Positions 22,729 to 35,000 of a DNA stretch of 64,000 bases are shown piece after piece. This DNA comes from Diploscapter coronatus (Eukaryota; Nematoda; Chromadorea; Rhabditida; Rhabditidae): contig OZ038423.1 in NCBI GenBank assembly GCA_964036155.1, positions 61,581,249 through 61,645,248 of the forward strand, in the 5' to 3' direction. Made by a program: the position numbers and the translations under genes. The stretch's first letter is position 1; every line of letters starts with the position of its first letter. Below the pieces are notes generated by a model, which saw nothing but the letters and a program-made list of their open reading frames with translations, did no database searches and was not told the DNA's origin.

Positions 22729-25700
22729 TTAGCACATCGAACAGCTCTTCTTGCAGAAGTAATTACTGTCGTTTCTGTACACGTGTTCGAAACACGCGCC
22801 ATGCGCAACCCAAGCGGAACACGTCTGGTTTCCGTACTCCTCAAGGCCGAGCATGTCCAAGTAATCAACGCAGGCATTCGGTCCCGGATGAGACAGGGCT
22901 GGCACTTCACACTTATTACAGCTCAATTGGCAGTTATCCTGGACCTGCTCCGCAGTTGCCGAACAATTTTGGAATGTATTGTAGTGGAAAATGCAGCTAA
23001 AATTCTATCATTGATCGTTTCATAACTTGAAAGAAAACGGTATTCGATCATCTGCGCACGTTATTTCGATAATGCTTCTGGTAAATATTCTTATAAAGCG
23101 AACATAAAGTGTTAACGAAGGCACCCGACGCATCGAAAGCAGATTTCCAAATGCCGATGGAAACATACTTGAGAATTCCCCATTTATCGTGGCACTTGGA
23201 AGAGGAGGCATTTGTGGTTGGAACTGGCGAAGACGTTTGGACAGCTTGAATCGTATTGAGAAGATCATCATCGTTGTAAGATGGTTCAGTGGTTGTTGTA
23301 TTCTCGCGACACAAGCCGCATGTCTTCTTACAAAACATCTCTGACTTGGATGAGTACAGACTTCCAGTGCAGAGAAGAGCGTTACGCCAATGCCCACACC
23401 TAGAATTTTAAAATTTCGTAGAGAATGCTGGGAATAGTTGATTTGGATTCTTCGTCAAATCACCACGTGAAGACTTCGCCTCATAGTAGTGTAGGCAATG
23501 GTAGGCCATATTGTTTCTACATTATTTTATATGACGTGGCGAGTTTCACTTAAGACAGTGACGAAGAGTCTAAGTTGTCCTGAAGAAGTAATTCACGAAC
23601 GTGATATTATTTTCGGGACTGAGATCCAGCAAATCCAGGTAGTCGAAGCATTCATCTTCCTTCGGTGGATTGACAGTAGGATTAGTGCAACGACCGCAAG
23701 TCAGTCGGCAGGTGTGTTCAATTTCATACTCGCTTCTCACGGTGCAGTGTTTATAGGCTTTGTCTTGAAAGATGCAGCTTAAAATAGTTCTTTAAAAATT
23801 AAATAAAGCTGAAAAAGGCATTTTGGAAACCATAAGTCACAAAATGATGTGATAAATTGTTAGGAAACTTTTTTTCGTAGTATTTCTTATGGTATATGGT
23901 TTCCACACGATGCTTTTTTTTGTCCCTCTTTCTTTTCCGCTCTCTCGCTTTTGCAATGCGCAGGCGCGGAAGGAAGAAAAAAAGCGATGAAAGGAACGAA
24001 AAGCGAAAAAAAGGAGGGGAATTTATTGTCGACCAGGAAAACGCAATTAAAGCAGTAAAAAAGTTAATTACATCCAATTATCTCGTTCAGATATCCAAAT
24101 AGAGGCAATTTCTTAAATTTTGAGACCGAACACACACAGGAACTCGTCAGGAGAAGCGCTTGGGGAAGACCGGAATGTCAAGGACGCGATTTTTCTCTTA
24201 AAATCGTCCGATTTCTGCTAAAAATTTTTATTTTACGCGATTCTAAAGTATTTCAAACGTCAAAATAGTTGAAGGAACTCAATGGGCATCGATTAAATAT
24301 AAAATTAGCCTGGAGCACCACTTCTGAACCGCAGCAGGAACGCAAAAATGTACAGCCTTTATTAGTGCTTTTAATGAACATTTTCAAAAATTCATATCTC
24401 CCTATGTTCCAGACAAATTTTCGTAATTTTTTTTTATTTTGTAGATCTTGAGTAGAAGAATATGGTAAAAATATAAATAAAATTTCTAGAAATTAATTTT
24501 GGCGGGAAAAATTACCCTAAGTTACCCTATATACCCGTACTGCCTTTATACGTAAATGACGTTGGAAAAAAATCCTCTTTCCAGTATGTTGTGCAGATGG
24601 ACATGGTGAACAACTTTTGTTCCAGGACTGAGGTCGGATTCACATCGGTATGAGCCCCAGAATTTTTTGAAGTGCGACGGCCAAATTCAGCATAATGCTT
24701 TTTTAGCGGAAATTTTCAAAAATTTATATCTCCCTGTGTATCAGACTAAATTGAATGATTCTTTTTTTATTTTATAGATCTTGAATAGGAGAATAATATA
24801 CAAATAAAGATAAAATTTTAGGATAATATTTTTAGTGGGAAAAATTATTCGAAGTTACCCTATATACTCGTACTGGATTTACAGGTATAATGTGAGTTAA
24901 CGTCGAAGTTTTCCATGAAATCTTGTAGAACGCTTCAAGTTGATCAACTTTTATTACAGAACTTCTTTTAGACTATGCACACATAGGGAGATACGAATTT
25001 TTGAAAATTTCCGTTAAAAAAGCATTATGCTGAATTTGGCCGTCGCACTTCAAAAAATTCTGGAGCCCTAACGGTAACGATTTCGGAATTGGCCCGACGA
25101 TGAAAGTTCTTCACCATGCCCATCTACACAACATATTGAAAGGACGATTTTTTTTCAAATGCTATTTACGCGTAAATGCAGTACGGGAATGAATCGCTCA
25201 AAAGGAGTGGATTGTTCCACAAAGATTATTGAATAATTCGGCTATAACTCATCCAATCATAGTGGTTTTGCACTGAAATTGAAGAGGAAGTATAGAGTAG
25301 GAAATTGTCCATATGAATTTTCATAAAGTTGAGTTTTACCCATGCTGTAGCACAATCTAGATAAGATGGCTGTAATTTTGCCAAATTTCGGAGGCTTTAT
25401 TTCGAAATAACAAGATCAGGATACATTTTCTGACTTCGTTTTCTATGTCATTAGAATCCTCGCAATGCAATCTCGATATTGTCCATATGAATTTTCGATC
25501 CGTTCAGTATATCGCCTGCAATTGGCCCGGCAAGCCTTTATTATGGGAAAAAATGGGTAATTTTCGGCACGTAGGATATCTGTAATTTCACGTCCGAATC
25601 GGGTAACTTTGGTCTCAAAATCCTCCTCAGATACTCTATTCCAAACGTAGGATCCAATTTTGTCGACTTACAACGGAAATTTTTGAGAATTTTGATAAAA

Positions 25701-27754
25701 TTTAAAAAGAAGCGATTTTTCGAACGAATTCGTCACTGTGGAGAGCCAAGTAGTGCGTCTCCAGGGCTGAAACTCGGTACACCCACTAATCTTGAGGTGC
25801 TTGAAAAGATCCAATAGCAAAAAACCGGAACGAATTACGTTTTATACGAGTTTCAAAATGTTAGTAGTGGGCGTGGCCTATTTTCAATGCGAGGGGACAA
25901 AAAAGGGTGAATTCAAAGCATCGTGATCCAGATATTCCAGAAATTATTACTTACGTCAGAAGACCATACGCGTCGTAGCATTTTCGAGGAGGAGACGTCA
26001 CAACTTCTTGAGTTGTTGGGAGTTTCGAGTGTGTGGGTGTCCATATAGGTTGGGTTGTAGCAGGAATGTCAGTGACATTATTCGAAGTCTCTGTCGTTAC
26101 CGTTCCATTCCAGTTACAGAGATTGCAGGTCCTCTCGCACGCCATTCGCTTGAACTCGATGCTGATGTTGGATGCGCAGAAGTTGTAGCGTTTGTCGAAT
26201 CTGTCGCAGCTGAAGTTCAGCCATTTTTCGGGATATATAAAGGGTAGTTTGTAAATGGCAGAATTACAAATGGCTAAACAATGATTTGAACTCTTCATAT
26301 TTGACTGAATGATGAAATATCTTACCCACACCTTTTACTCTACTCTCGCTTTTTGGCAACATATTCAGTTATTGGCAGGAGTCTAATTTTCGAAAAAGAT
26401 TCGAGTCCAGTTATTTTGCCGCTTCTTCAAATAAAGATTGGCCAAATGAGAATCCTACTTTTCATAGTCATCTTCGCAGAGAGGCGTTGTCGTCGCTTCT
26501 GTCGTAGTTCTGACTGCAGTGGTGCTCGTTTCAGGAGCATCGCGATGCTTTTTCGGCGTAGTTGTTGGAAGCTCAGTTGTCGATGTCGTTGTTGAAGTCG
26601 TCGTCTCGATGCAGAGTCCGCAAGTTTTGAGACACACGAAGCGTTTGAACTCGTCACTGACGTCGGCCTCACAGAAGTTGTAGCGGAAGTTGAATCGTTC
26701 GCAGCTAGAAGAAGTAACATTGATCAGAATTATTGGTTGGTTGTGAAGCTCGCCAGCAGATCGATTGGAAGAAGATAAGAAAAATTCCGAAAGAATTAAT
26801 TTGCTAGAGTTGATCGCCCTTAGAACTTGACCTGTCAGCGGGATGATCATATTTGGAAAAAAGCTAAATTATTTCTCATCACTCACTTCTCGTAATCGTC
26901 GTAGCATCCTGATAGTGGTCGAGTAGTTTCATTCTGAGATTCCGGCTCAAACGACGTATTGGGTTGAGGCAGATCTGTGGTGGTTATTGAATCATCCATT
27001 TCTTCCTCAGGTGAATAGTAAAATCTAGTAGTTTGAAATAGATCAGTTGTGACGTCGACAGGCTCGGTCTCGAATGCAAATGTTCTTGAATCAGTAGAAC
27101 TAGAGATGGCTACTTCTTCAGTAGTAGCCTCAGGATGCTCAGTCTCTGTTGAATCAAGCGAGCTGTCTTCCAATGGATCTTCTGCAATTTCTGTAACTTC
27201 TGACTCGATTGTTGCTGGATGCGTAGATTCTTCGACGACTTCTTCAACGGTGGTTTCAGGACGATCAGTCTCTGATGACTCAAAAGAACCATCTTCGAAT
27301 GGCTCAGTCACAACTTGAGGAGCGTCAGTGACGATTTCCTCCGACTTTTCTTTTCTTTCTTCTGGTGCTTCCGTAGTCGGTTCTGGACAAACTTCGCAAG
27401 TGGCTGCACAAAGGAATCGCTTATTCTCGAGTGAAACATCGGACGAGCAGAAATTGTGAGTTCGATCGTATTCTTCGCAACTGAAATGAAATCATATAAT
27501 CGATTTTTAAAGTAAAACGAATTTCATTTAAAAAATCATATCAAAATTATTTCTGCTATGAAATGGCTGATGAAAACTTTCATAATATCTTAAAAGAGTT
27601 TAAAAGAAAGGAAAATTGAAGTAAAAACCTACTGTTCATATCGATCGAAGCAGTCAGCACTTAAATTCGTCCTCAAATTATCAGCCGCGGTTGAATAATT
27701 AATGTGACAATACAAAATTGATAGCGAAGCAATGAATTTACAAATCCGATACAT
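22729..27754 (-). CDS. Secreted protein with seven ShKT domains and Thr/Ser/Glu-rich linkers
   Basis: Seven exons (27633-27754, 26887-27480, 26459-26704, 25955-26209, 23601-23777, 23169-23399, 22729-22996) give 630 residues. The start MYRICKFIASLSILYCHINY plus STAA is a signal peptide. Seven six-cysteine ShKT units follow, with cores such as CAATCEVC, CLKTCGLC, CERTCNLC, CRLTCGRC, CKKTCGLC, CQLSCNKC and CKKSCSMC. Domains 1-4 are separated by long Thr/Glu/Pro linkers that look mucin-like. Domains 5-7 are nearly contiguous, and the last two share one exon. Every intron is phase 2 and falls between the first and second Cys of a domain, so exons swap domain halves in register. Such proteins are extracellular in nematodes (surface coat, enzyme tails or secreted modulators). 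No catalytic domain is present here, so the function is unknown. Intron 4 is 2.2 kb and filled with repeats. Confidence 0.85.
24330..25200. repeat. Direct and inverted copies of a dispersed repeat inside the ShKT gene intron
   Basis: A block with AATTTTCAAAAATTCATATC, GGGAAAAATTA and TTACCCTATATACCCGTACT occurs twice in direct orientation (from about 24376 and 24710). It occurs again inverted at about 24978-25190, where AAAAGCATTATGCTGAATTT and GCACTTCAAAAAATTCTGGA mirror 24650-24725. A diverged relative lies at 36030-36260. It is a non-coding, probably non-autonomous element family nested in this intron. Confidence 0.75.
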
Positions 27755-28333
27755 TTTCTTGTACCTTGGATGTTGAGAATTGCTTCAAATTTTCGCTTTT
27801 ATACTAACCCGTATTAACACGATGAACTTTTTCCAAAGCATGTTTTGCCAAGCTGAGTAAATAGTATCCTCTGACCACGACTTTAGTGATCATTCGTTTA
27901 CAAACACCCACTTCACAAAATACACTGTTTTACAAGCTATTTTGACAAGGTCGATTGTACCGGTCATTTAGAGCTGATCAAATAGTGCAAACTTTGCAAA
28001 TATTTTCCTACGTCATTTTTTGCCGAGTTAGAGCTTGTTATAGCTATCTTTTTTACTTTTTGTACAGATTAACTACTTTTTATATTTTTATAAAATAACA
28101 ACTGATGCTTATTCTGAGGTAAAATGTATTAAAATCGATATAGCATTGACTAAATTAGATTAGTCTATAAACTAAATTTAATTGAAAATTGATGAGCTAA
28201 TATTGTGGCAAGAATTATCGCCTCTCGCATTCCATCAGTAACTCTACCGACAAAACCTATTTTATTGGACTAGAGAAAGCATTTGCATTTCAACCACTTG
28301 CGGTTCAATGCTTCGACGGACCTAAACTTTATA

Positions 28334-28525
28334 GGGCGCGTTCATACTTAGTTGCATGTAACTTGCAATTCGCGTGCAACTCGGCGAAATAGTATGAGAA
28401 ATGCGGAGAGCGGCCAAATTGCAGCAAGTTGCATGCAATTTTGTCCATTCATTCTCTTCATTTTCCGCGCTATTTTGAGCGAGTTGCAAGTTGCATGCAA
28501 CTGCAACTAAGTATGAACGGGCCCA
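28334..28525. mobile_element. MITE-like element with terminal inverted repeats
   Basis: The left end GGGCGCGTTCATACTTAGTT is mirrored by the right end ...AACTAAGTATGAACGGGCCC, flanked by TA on both sides (28332-28333 and 28526-28527). Most of the roughly 190 bp folds on itself, with repeated AAGTTGCATGCAA-type blocks in both arms. There is no coding capacity. The superfamily is not certain. Confidence 0.75.
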
Positions 28526-28544
28526 TAGTGGTATATAGCAATTA

Positions 28545-28645
28545 ATGTTTGATTCTTTACTTTGTGGTTTAGACGAAGATTGAAAGATTGAGTCAAAATA
28601 AAAATTTATTGTCAAGATCTTTTAGTTCTGCTAAGAGAAGTAAAT
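28545..28645. repeat. Dispersed repeat copy A (pair with 38165-38265)
   Basis: About 95 bp beginning AGCAATTAATGTTTGATTC, with GAAGATTGAAAGATTGAG and AAAATTTATTGTCAAGATC, is repeated nearly identically at 38165-38265. The copies are 9.6 kb apart in the same orientation. The origin is unknown; it could be a UTR or element fragment. Confidence 0.75.
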
Positions 28646-29042
28646 AATTTACATAGTGAATTTTGTGATTTTACTATCCTATAAAAATTTGCGACATTTC
28701 AGAATCAAAATTGCGACATTTCCACGCTGCGACGTTGCGATATTGCGACACTTTCGAATCCCCGTAAAAGGCGTTCCCTTCTCCTATTCCAAATATATAA
28801 AATAATTGCAATCGTTATTAGTAGCCAAACTATTGCAGTAGCAGCTAAATTGGATAACATGCATTGAACTTAGTTTTAAAAGATAAATTGATATAAATGC
28901 TACTATTATCTCCTGGTGTTAATCATGCACTATTAGATTAAATTTGATAATTTTATAAAAGATGAACTTTCATAATATTAAAAGTGATCTTCAAGACTTA
29001 AAGACTACGATATACCAAATACCAAGAGTTTTTTTTTTATTT

Positions 29043-32000
29043 TTATTTTTTAACATCACCGTTCCCTCTGAGCATACCTATAATTATAGATTTATTGGTT
29101 TTGCTTGAAGCTCTCGAAATATATGTCGTCGATTTTGCAGTAAGAGTTGTCACTAGTCCTGTTGAGTGTTGTCCTGTTGAATGGTATTCAGTTGAATGTT
29201 GTTCAGTTGAAGTCATCATGGTTGTGTTCACTAAATTGGAAATGTAAACAAGTAATTTTATCTATGAGATAGCTGTTTACAAAGATAAGAGGAAATGGCA
29301 CCCTCGAGGTTTAACTATGTGCCTTTGCATCTCTGCACTCTGTTCACTCTTATTTCCCTCCAGTGCCGATGCGTTGCGCTCGTAGATACGCGTTCCCCTT
29401 TCAATTCAAACGTTTATCTTCCGTAAATATTATGTTTCCGTCAGAACAACAATGTTGCACACCTTTTGCAACTCGCTTTTGCACGTGCCCCGCCTATCTT
29501 TTCCAATGTTATTTCTTTCATTGTCTTTTTTTCTTTTTCATCTATGCTATTTCACCCCGAGTGAAATAGTACTCTTGCAAACGAAAAAAGGGAATTCTTT
29601 TCAATAACTCCGTTGTACAGTACGTGAGCGCGTTGGCTAACATTTATTTTGCCTTCAGTGGAGAGTGCGAAACTTGACAAAAATGGAGCCTTCTTCAAGA
29701 TTGGTATGCGACTTTTGCGAAAAAGTTCAATATTAAATATCAATATTGTACGGCAAAGTCACAATGCTTGCATGTAAAACAGTAGATTACGCTGTTATGT
29801 AGGTGGAGCTGTTTGTGTTCGAGCAGGAGTTTCTGAGCATAAAATTGACCATTTTACAGCATCTGTCAATTTATATTATATTCTCTATAAATCAAATACC
29901 TGGCACATAACAGCCGACTTCATCCACAACCTCCCACCTGTCAAGATGTGGATCGTGACTGATCCAGCTACCATTGATGCAATCCAGTAGCCACGTATTA
30001 GCATTACCATCGTATCGGCAAGTAGAATTCACAGGGTGAATAAATGGTCTCGCGTTTGGGGCATCACATATAATGCTTCGACTATAATTGACGACTTTTA
30101 GATTGGAAACATGGATTAAAAGGCATTATTGCATACCGACAGACTCCATCGTCTTTTGTTGTATTTGCTACGTGATAAATGCTGTTAATCAGGCCAGGTA
30201 GTGAACATTGACTCTTCTAAATTTTAATCCCACTATATCTTAGAACTATATATGCCCTTTGTTTCAAACAACTTGGTAACTTAGCTAGGCCAAACCCGCA
30301 GTTTCTTTCTCTAAATTGCAGGCTCTCTAGACTGACGATCTGAGTTGCTTATATTAAAGGGATAAGAAACCATACAGTTTGGCAAGCTAGATATCAAGTC
30401 GTTTGAAATAAAGGGTATAAATATAAAGGATTAGTATTAATTCAATTGTAATTTTACTCACCGATGACACCAGCGGAAGTTCTTGAGGACATGTTGAACA
30501 AGGCTCTGTAAATAGAATATTCAGACATCTGCAGACTTTCAGCTAGAATTGAAAATTTGAAAGTGTGAGTTCACAAAACCAATGGTGGAATTTTTGCTCA
30601 CTAAGCTACCACTTTCGAAGATATGACAGCGCAGCTCCAAAAATTAAGCTGTAAGCTACTTATTGAGCCTATAGATGATATTTTTTAAAGAATTTTGCAG
30701 TATCATAGTGACCTTCTTGCAAAGTTCACTACAGAAAGCAGATACAATACGAGGTAAGTACTATTGACGATCAACCATTGTGTCGCTTACGCGGAATTCT
30801 CACATCGATGAAGCGTATTCTGGCCTCTAGTAGTTTTTACCAGATTTTTCACATGGCAAAAACTACAAGAGGCCCGTATTCTCTATTATATCGTCTACCC
30901 CATTAATATTCGGTACGAATAGCGAATGCGCTCCAAAGCTAAAATACGAACAAGAGCAGTGAACAGTGCAAAGGAGACAAAATGAAGCCCCCTTCAAAAT
31001 TAGTATGCGATTTTTATGAAAAAGTTCAATATTAAATATCAATATTGTACGGCAAAGTCGCAATGCTTGCATGTAAAACAGATTACGCCGTTATGTGAGC
31101 GGAGTTGTTTATTTTGGAGCAGGAGTTTCTGAGCATAAAATTGATATTTTCACAACATCTATCAATTTATATCATATTCTCTGTAAATCAAATACCTGGC
31201 ACATAACAGCCGACTTCGTCCACAACCTTCCACTCGCCAAACTGATCGTCAGCGATCCAGCTACTATCATAGCAGTCCAATTCCCACATACTATCATTAT
31301 TAGCACTGTATCGGCAACTAGAACTGTTAAAGTGAACAAATGGTCTCGCGTTTGGGTCTTCACACACAATGCTTCGACTGTAATTAACGACTTTTAGATC
31401 GGAGACATGTATTAAAAGGCATTAGTGCATACCGACAGACTCCATCGTCTTTTGTTGTATTTTTTACGTGATAAAGGCTGCTAATCAGAACAGGTAGTGG
31501 ACATTGACTTTTCTAAATTTCAATCCCATTATATCTTAGAACGACATACATATGCCCTCTATTTCAAACAACTTGGTAACTTAGCTAGGCCAAACCCGCA
31601 GTTTCTTTTACTCTCACTATTTCTCTTCATGCAAAATTATTTGTAAAAGTAATGAAAGTCGAACTCTTTAGCTAATCCCACTTATCGAAATGAACAGTGC
31701 AATGCATTAGCGGCTGAGCTAGATGCTAAATCATTTAGAATAAAGGGTATAAATATAAAGGATTAATATTAGATTCAATTGTAATTTTACTCACCGATGA
31801 CACCAGCGGAAGTTCTTGAGGACATGATGGACAAGGCTCTGTAAATAGAATATTCAGACATCTGCAGACTTTCAGCTAGAATTGAACATTTAAAAGTGTG
31901 AGTTCACAAAACCAATGGTGGCATTTTTGCTCGCTAAGCTGCCACTTTCGAAGATATGACAGCGCGAGTTTAGTGTCATAGTGACCTTCTTGCAAGTCTT

Positions 32001-35000
32001 ACTACAGAAAGCAGATACAATACGAGGTAAGTATTATTGACGATCAACCATTGTCGCTTACGTGGAATTCTCACATCGATGAAGCGTATTCTGGCCTCTA
32101 GTAGTTTTTACCAGATTTTTCACATGGTAAAAACTACAAGAGGCCCGTATTCTCTATTATATCGTCTACCCCATTAATATTCGGTACGAATAGCGAATGC
32201 GCTCCAAAACTAAAATACGAACAAGAGCAATGAACAGTGCAAAGGAGACAAAATGAAGCCTTCTTCAAGATTGGTATGCGACTTTTGCGAAAAAGTTCAA
32301 TATTAAATATCAATATTGTACGGCAAAGTCACAATGCTTGCATGTAAAACGGTAGATTACGCTGTTATGTAGGTGGAGCTGTTTGTGTTCGAGCAGGAGT
32401 TTCTGAGTCGAAAATTGGCATTTTCACAACATCTGTCAATTTATATTATACTCTCTATAAATCAAATACCTGGCACATAATAACAGCCGACTTCATCCAC
32501 AACCTCCAACCCGCCAAGTTGATCGTCAGTGATCCAGCTACCATTGTAGCATTGCAATTGCCATATATTATTATGATTAGCATTGTATCGGCAGCTAGAA
32601 CTGTTAAAGTGAACAAATGGCCTCGCATTTGGGTCTTCGCACACAATGCTTCGACTGTAATTGACGACTTTTAGATTGGAAACATGGATTAAAAGGCATT
32701 AGTGCATACCGACAGACTCCATCGTCTTTTGTTGTATTTTCTACGTGATAAATGCTGCTAATCAGACCAGGTAGTGGACATTGACTTTTCTAAATTTCAA
32801 TCCCACTATATCTTAGAACTATATATGCTCTTTGTTTCAAACAACTTAGTAACTTAACTAACCAAACCGCATAGTTTTTTTCTCTAAATTGCAGGCTCTC
32901 TGGACTGACGATCTGAGTTGCTTATATTAAAGGGATAAGAAACCATACAATTTGGCAAGCTAGATGCCAAGTCATTTGGAATAAAGGATATATAGATAAA
33001 GGATTAATATTCGATTCAATTGTAATTTTACTCACCGATGACACCAGCGGAAGTTCTTGGGGACATGTTGAACAAGGGTCTGTAAATAGAATATTCAAGC
33101 GTCTGCAGATTTTCAGTTAGAATTGAACATTTTAAAGGTGGAAACTCACAATACAAATGGTGGCATTTTTGTTCGCTAAGCTACCACTTGCGAAGATATG
33201 AAAGCACGATTTCAGTATCATAGTGACTTTCTTGCAAATTTTACTATAGAAAGCAGATACAATACGAGGCAAGTACTATTGGCGATTAACCATTATACCC
33301 CTTACGCGGAATTCTCACATCGATGAAACGTATTCTGACCTCTTGCAGCTTTTACCAGGTGAGAAATCTGGTAAAAACTACAAGAAGTCGATACGCGTCC
33401 CCCTTTCAATGCGAACGTTTATCTCCTGTAAATAATGAAAAGTACTAATGCAAAATTTACATTCAAGCGAAGAATCGTACATACAAAAGGCTTCTTTAAC
33501 TGGGTAAAAATGTTCAATTTCAGTTCCCATAAATTTCGTCCACATCATCCAAGATCCGTTATAATATCCTGCATTAAATCTTTCAGGATCCCCACAGTCC
33601 TGGCCATAGCAATACCTTGGTTCATTTATGAAATAGGCATATAGCCCCGATGCTAGTGAGCAGTTTATCGTTATCCTGAAAAAAAACTGATATTTTCGCG
33701 TCTCATTTGTTCTATGCTTATATTCCTCACCCGCATATATTATTAACAGTCGTATTAGTAATATTGTAACTGCTAGGGGGGAGTGCAAAACATGGAGTTT
33801 TATCACCGTTCTAAGATAACATTCATATCGAGCTCGTCTCTTATACTTCCCATTATCTTCGAGATGAGCCTTTTATATGCACCCTGCGTCTATAACCTGC
33901 GAGACGCACGCATCGAGACTAGAAGGAAATAAGAGGAAGGAGAGGGCAAGAAGGAGCAGACATATAACTAAGACTCGCGGGTATCCCTTTTTCTTTTCTT
34001 TGCAAGAGCCCGTCTCGGAGATAATGGAGAGTAAATGTGACAGACAAACCACGCTTCAACCCTAAAATTTCTGCTCTAATCAAAAATGAGTTGCCCCCTT
34101 TTCTTTCTTCTCCCCTTATAAGCGAGAAAAGAGCAATACTAATTTTTGATTTAAGCCGATATTTTAGGGTTAGAACGCGATTTGTGTTATAGAATGTATA
34201 AAAGACAAGCTCCATAACTAAAGTAATAAAATTGAATTGAATTTCATCTTTGCACATACTCTAGGATCTAGAATCTTCAGTGGTGTCGAGTTTGAGCACG
34301 TACCTAAAATCTACTCTTTATTTTCGTTTCATTTGATAAACGATTACTTTCACCATTTTTATAACAGAATGCTTGATCAATCTGTACGAGAGGCTTATCG
34401 TCGATATCAATAAACCATCCCGAATTTATGCATTCGAAGTAGAAGCTCGTGAAGGAAGAAATGCAACCAGGCTGCCCAAGTATGTGAGCCGCAGTCATTC
34501 CCCACATTTCGCTACATCGAAATCGTTTTCTGCATACCGTGTCATTGTTTAAATAATCCATTATATGACCAGAAACTATCGCTGATGAATTTATATTGGC
34601 GCATTTCGATTCAGTACTCTAAATTAACGAGACTCATATTATTGGTGCCGAAATCTGAGAGGTAGTTATCTTTAGTGGCTAGAAAAGAGAAATAACATGT
34701 GAAAAGGAGTCTAAAATCATTCATTCTCGCTTCATTTTCGACTTCCCAGATTTCGGTATCCACGATAAAAATCATCAAGGGAATTGTAAATTTAAAATAA
34801 ACATTGCGAAAGAATGAAAAAAGAAATTCTATATCATAAACCGTCAATGATTTGTATATATGAAAAATGAGACGAAATTTTTGAACAGTTTTAATATCGA
34901 CATACATTATTTGGCTGCACAATAGGTAACGGATTTTTGCACGATGCACATGGATCATCTAAATAATTGAAATTATTTCGTTATAAAAATCGATTTTTAT

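Larger units (their letters stand above)
27755..29042. other. Intergenic region between ShKT gene and C6-like gene
   Basis: Holds the promoter side of the ShKT gene and the 3' end of the C6-like gene. Contents that can be named are a MITE-like hairpin element (28334-28525), a dispersed repeat copy (about 28545-28645) and a short run of TTGCGACATT-like repeats at about 28688-28752. No exon is supported. Confidence 0.6.

Noticed and set aside
27049..27318. Plus-strand Ser/Val-rich frame
   Set aside because: Antisense shadow of the Thr/Glu-rich linker in the ShKT gene.
28322..28615. 97-codon minus-strand frame
   Set aside because: It lies across the MITE-like element at 28334-28525 and reflects its repeats.
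30863..31072. Minus-strand Cys/Phe-rich frame within a duplicated unit
   Set aside because: Lies in the non-coding spacer of the unit; not preserved as a frame in the sister unit.
29900..33079. Three separate small secreted-protein genes, one per duplicated unit
   Set aside because: No unit has its own signal-peptide exon, and all module borders are phase 1, so they chain cleanly to the signal exon at 35265-35337 and the Thr-rich last exon.
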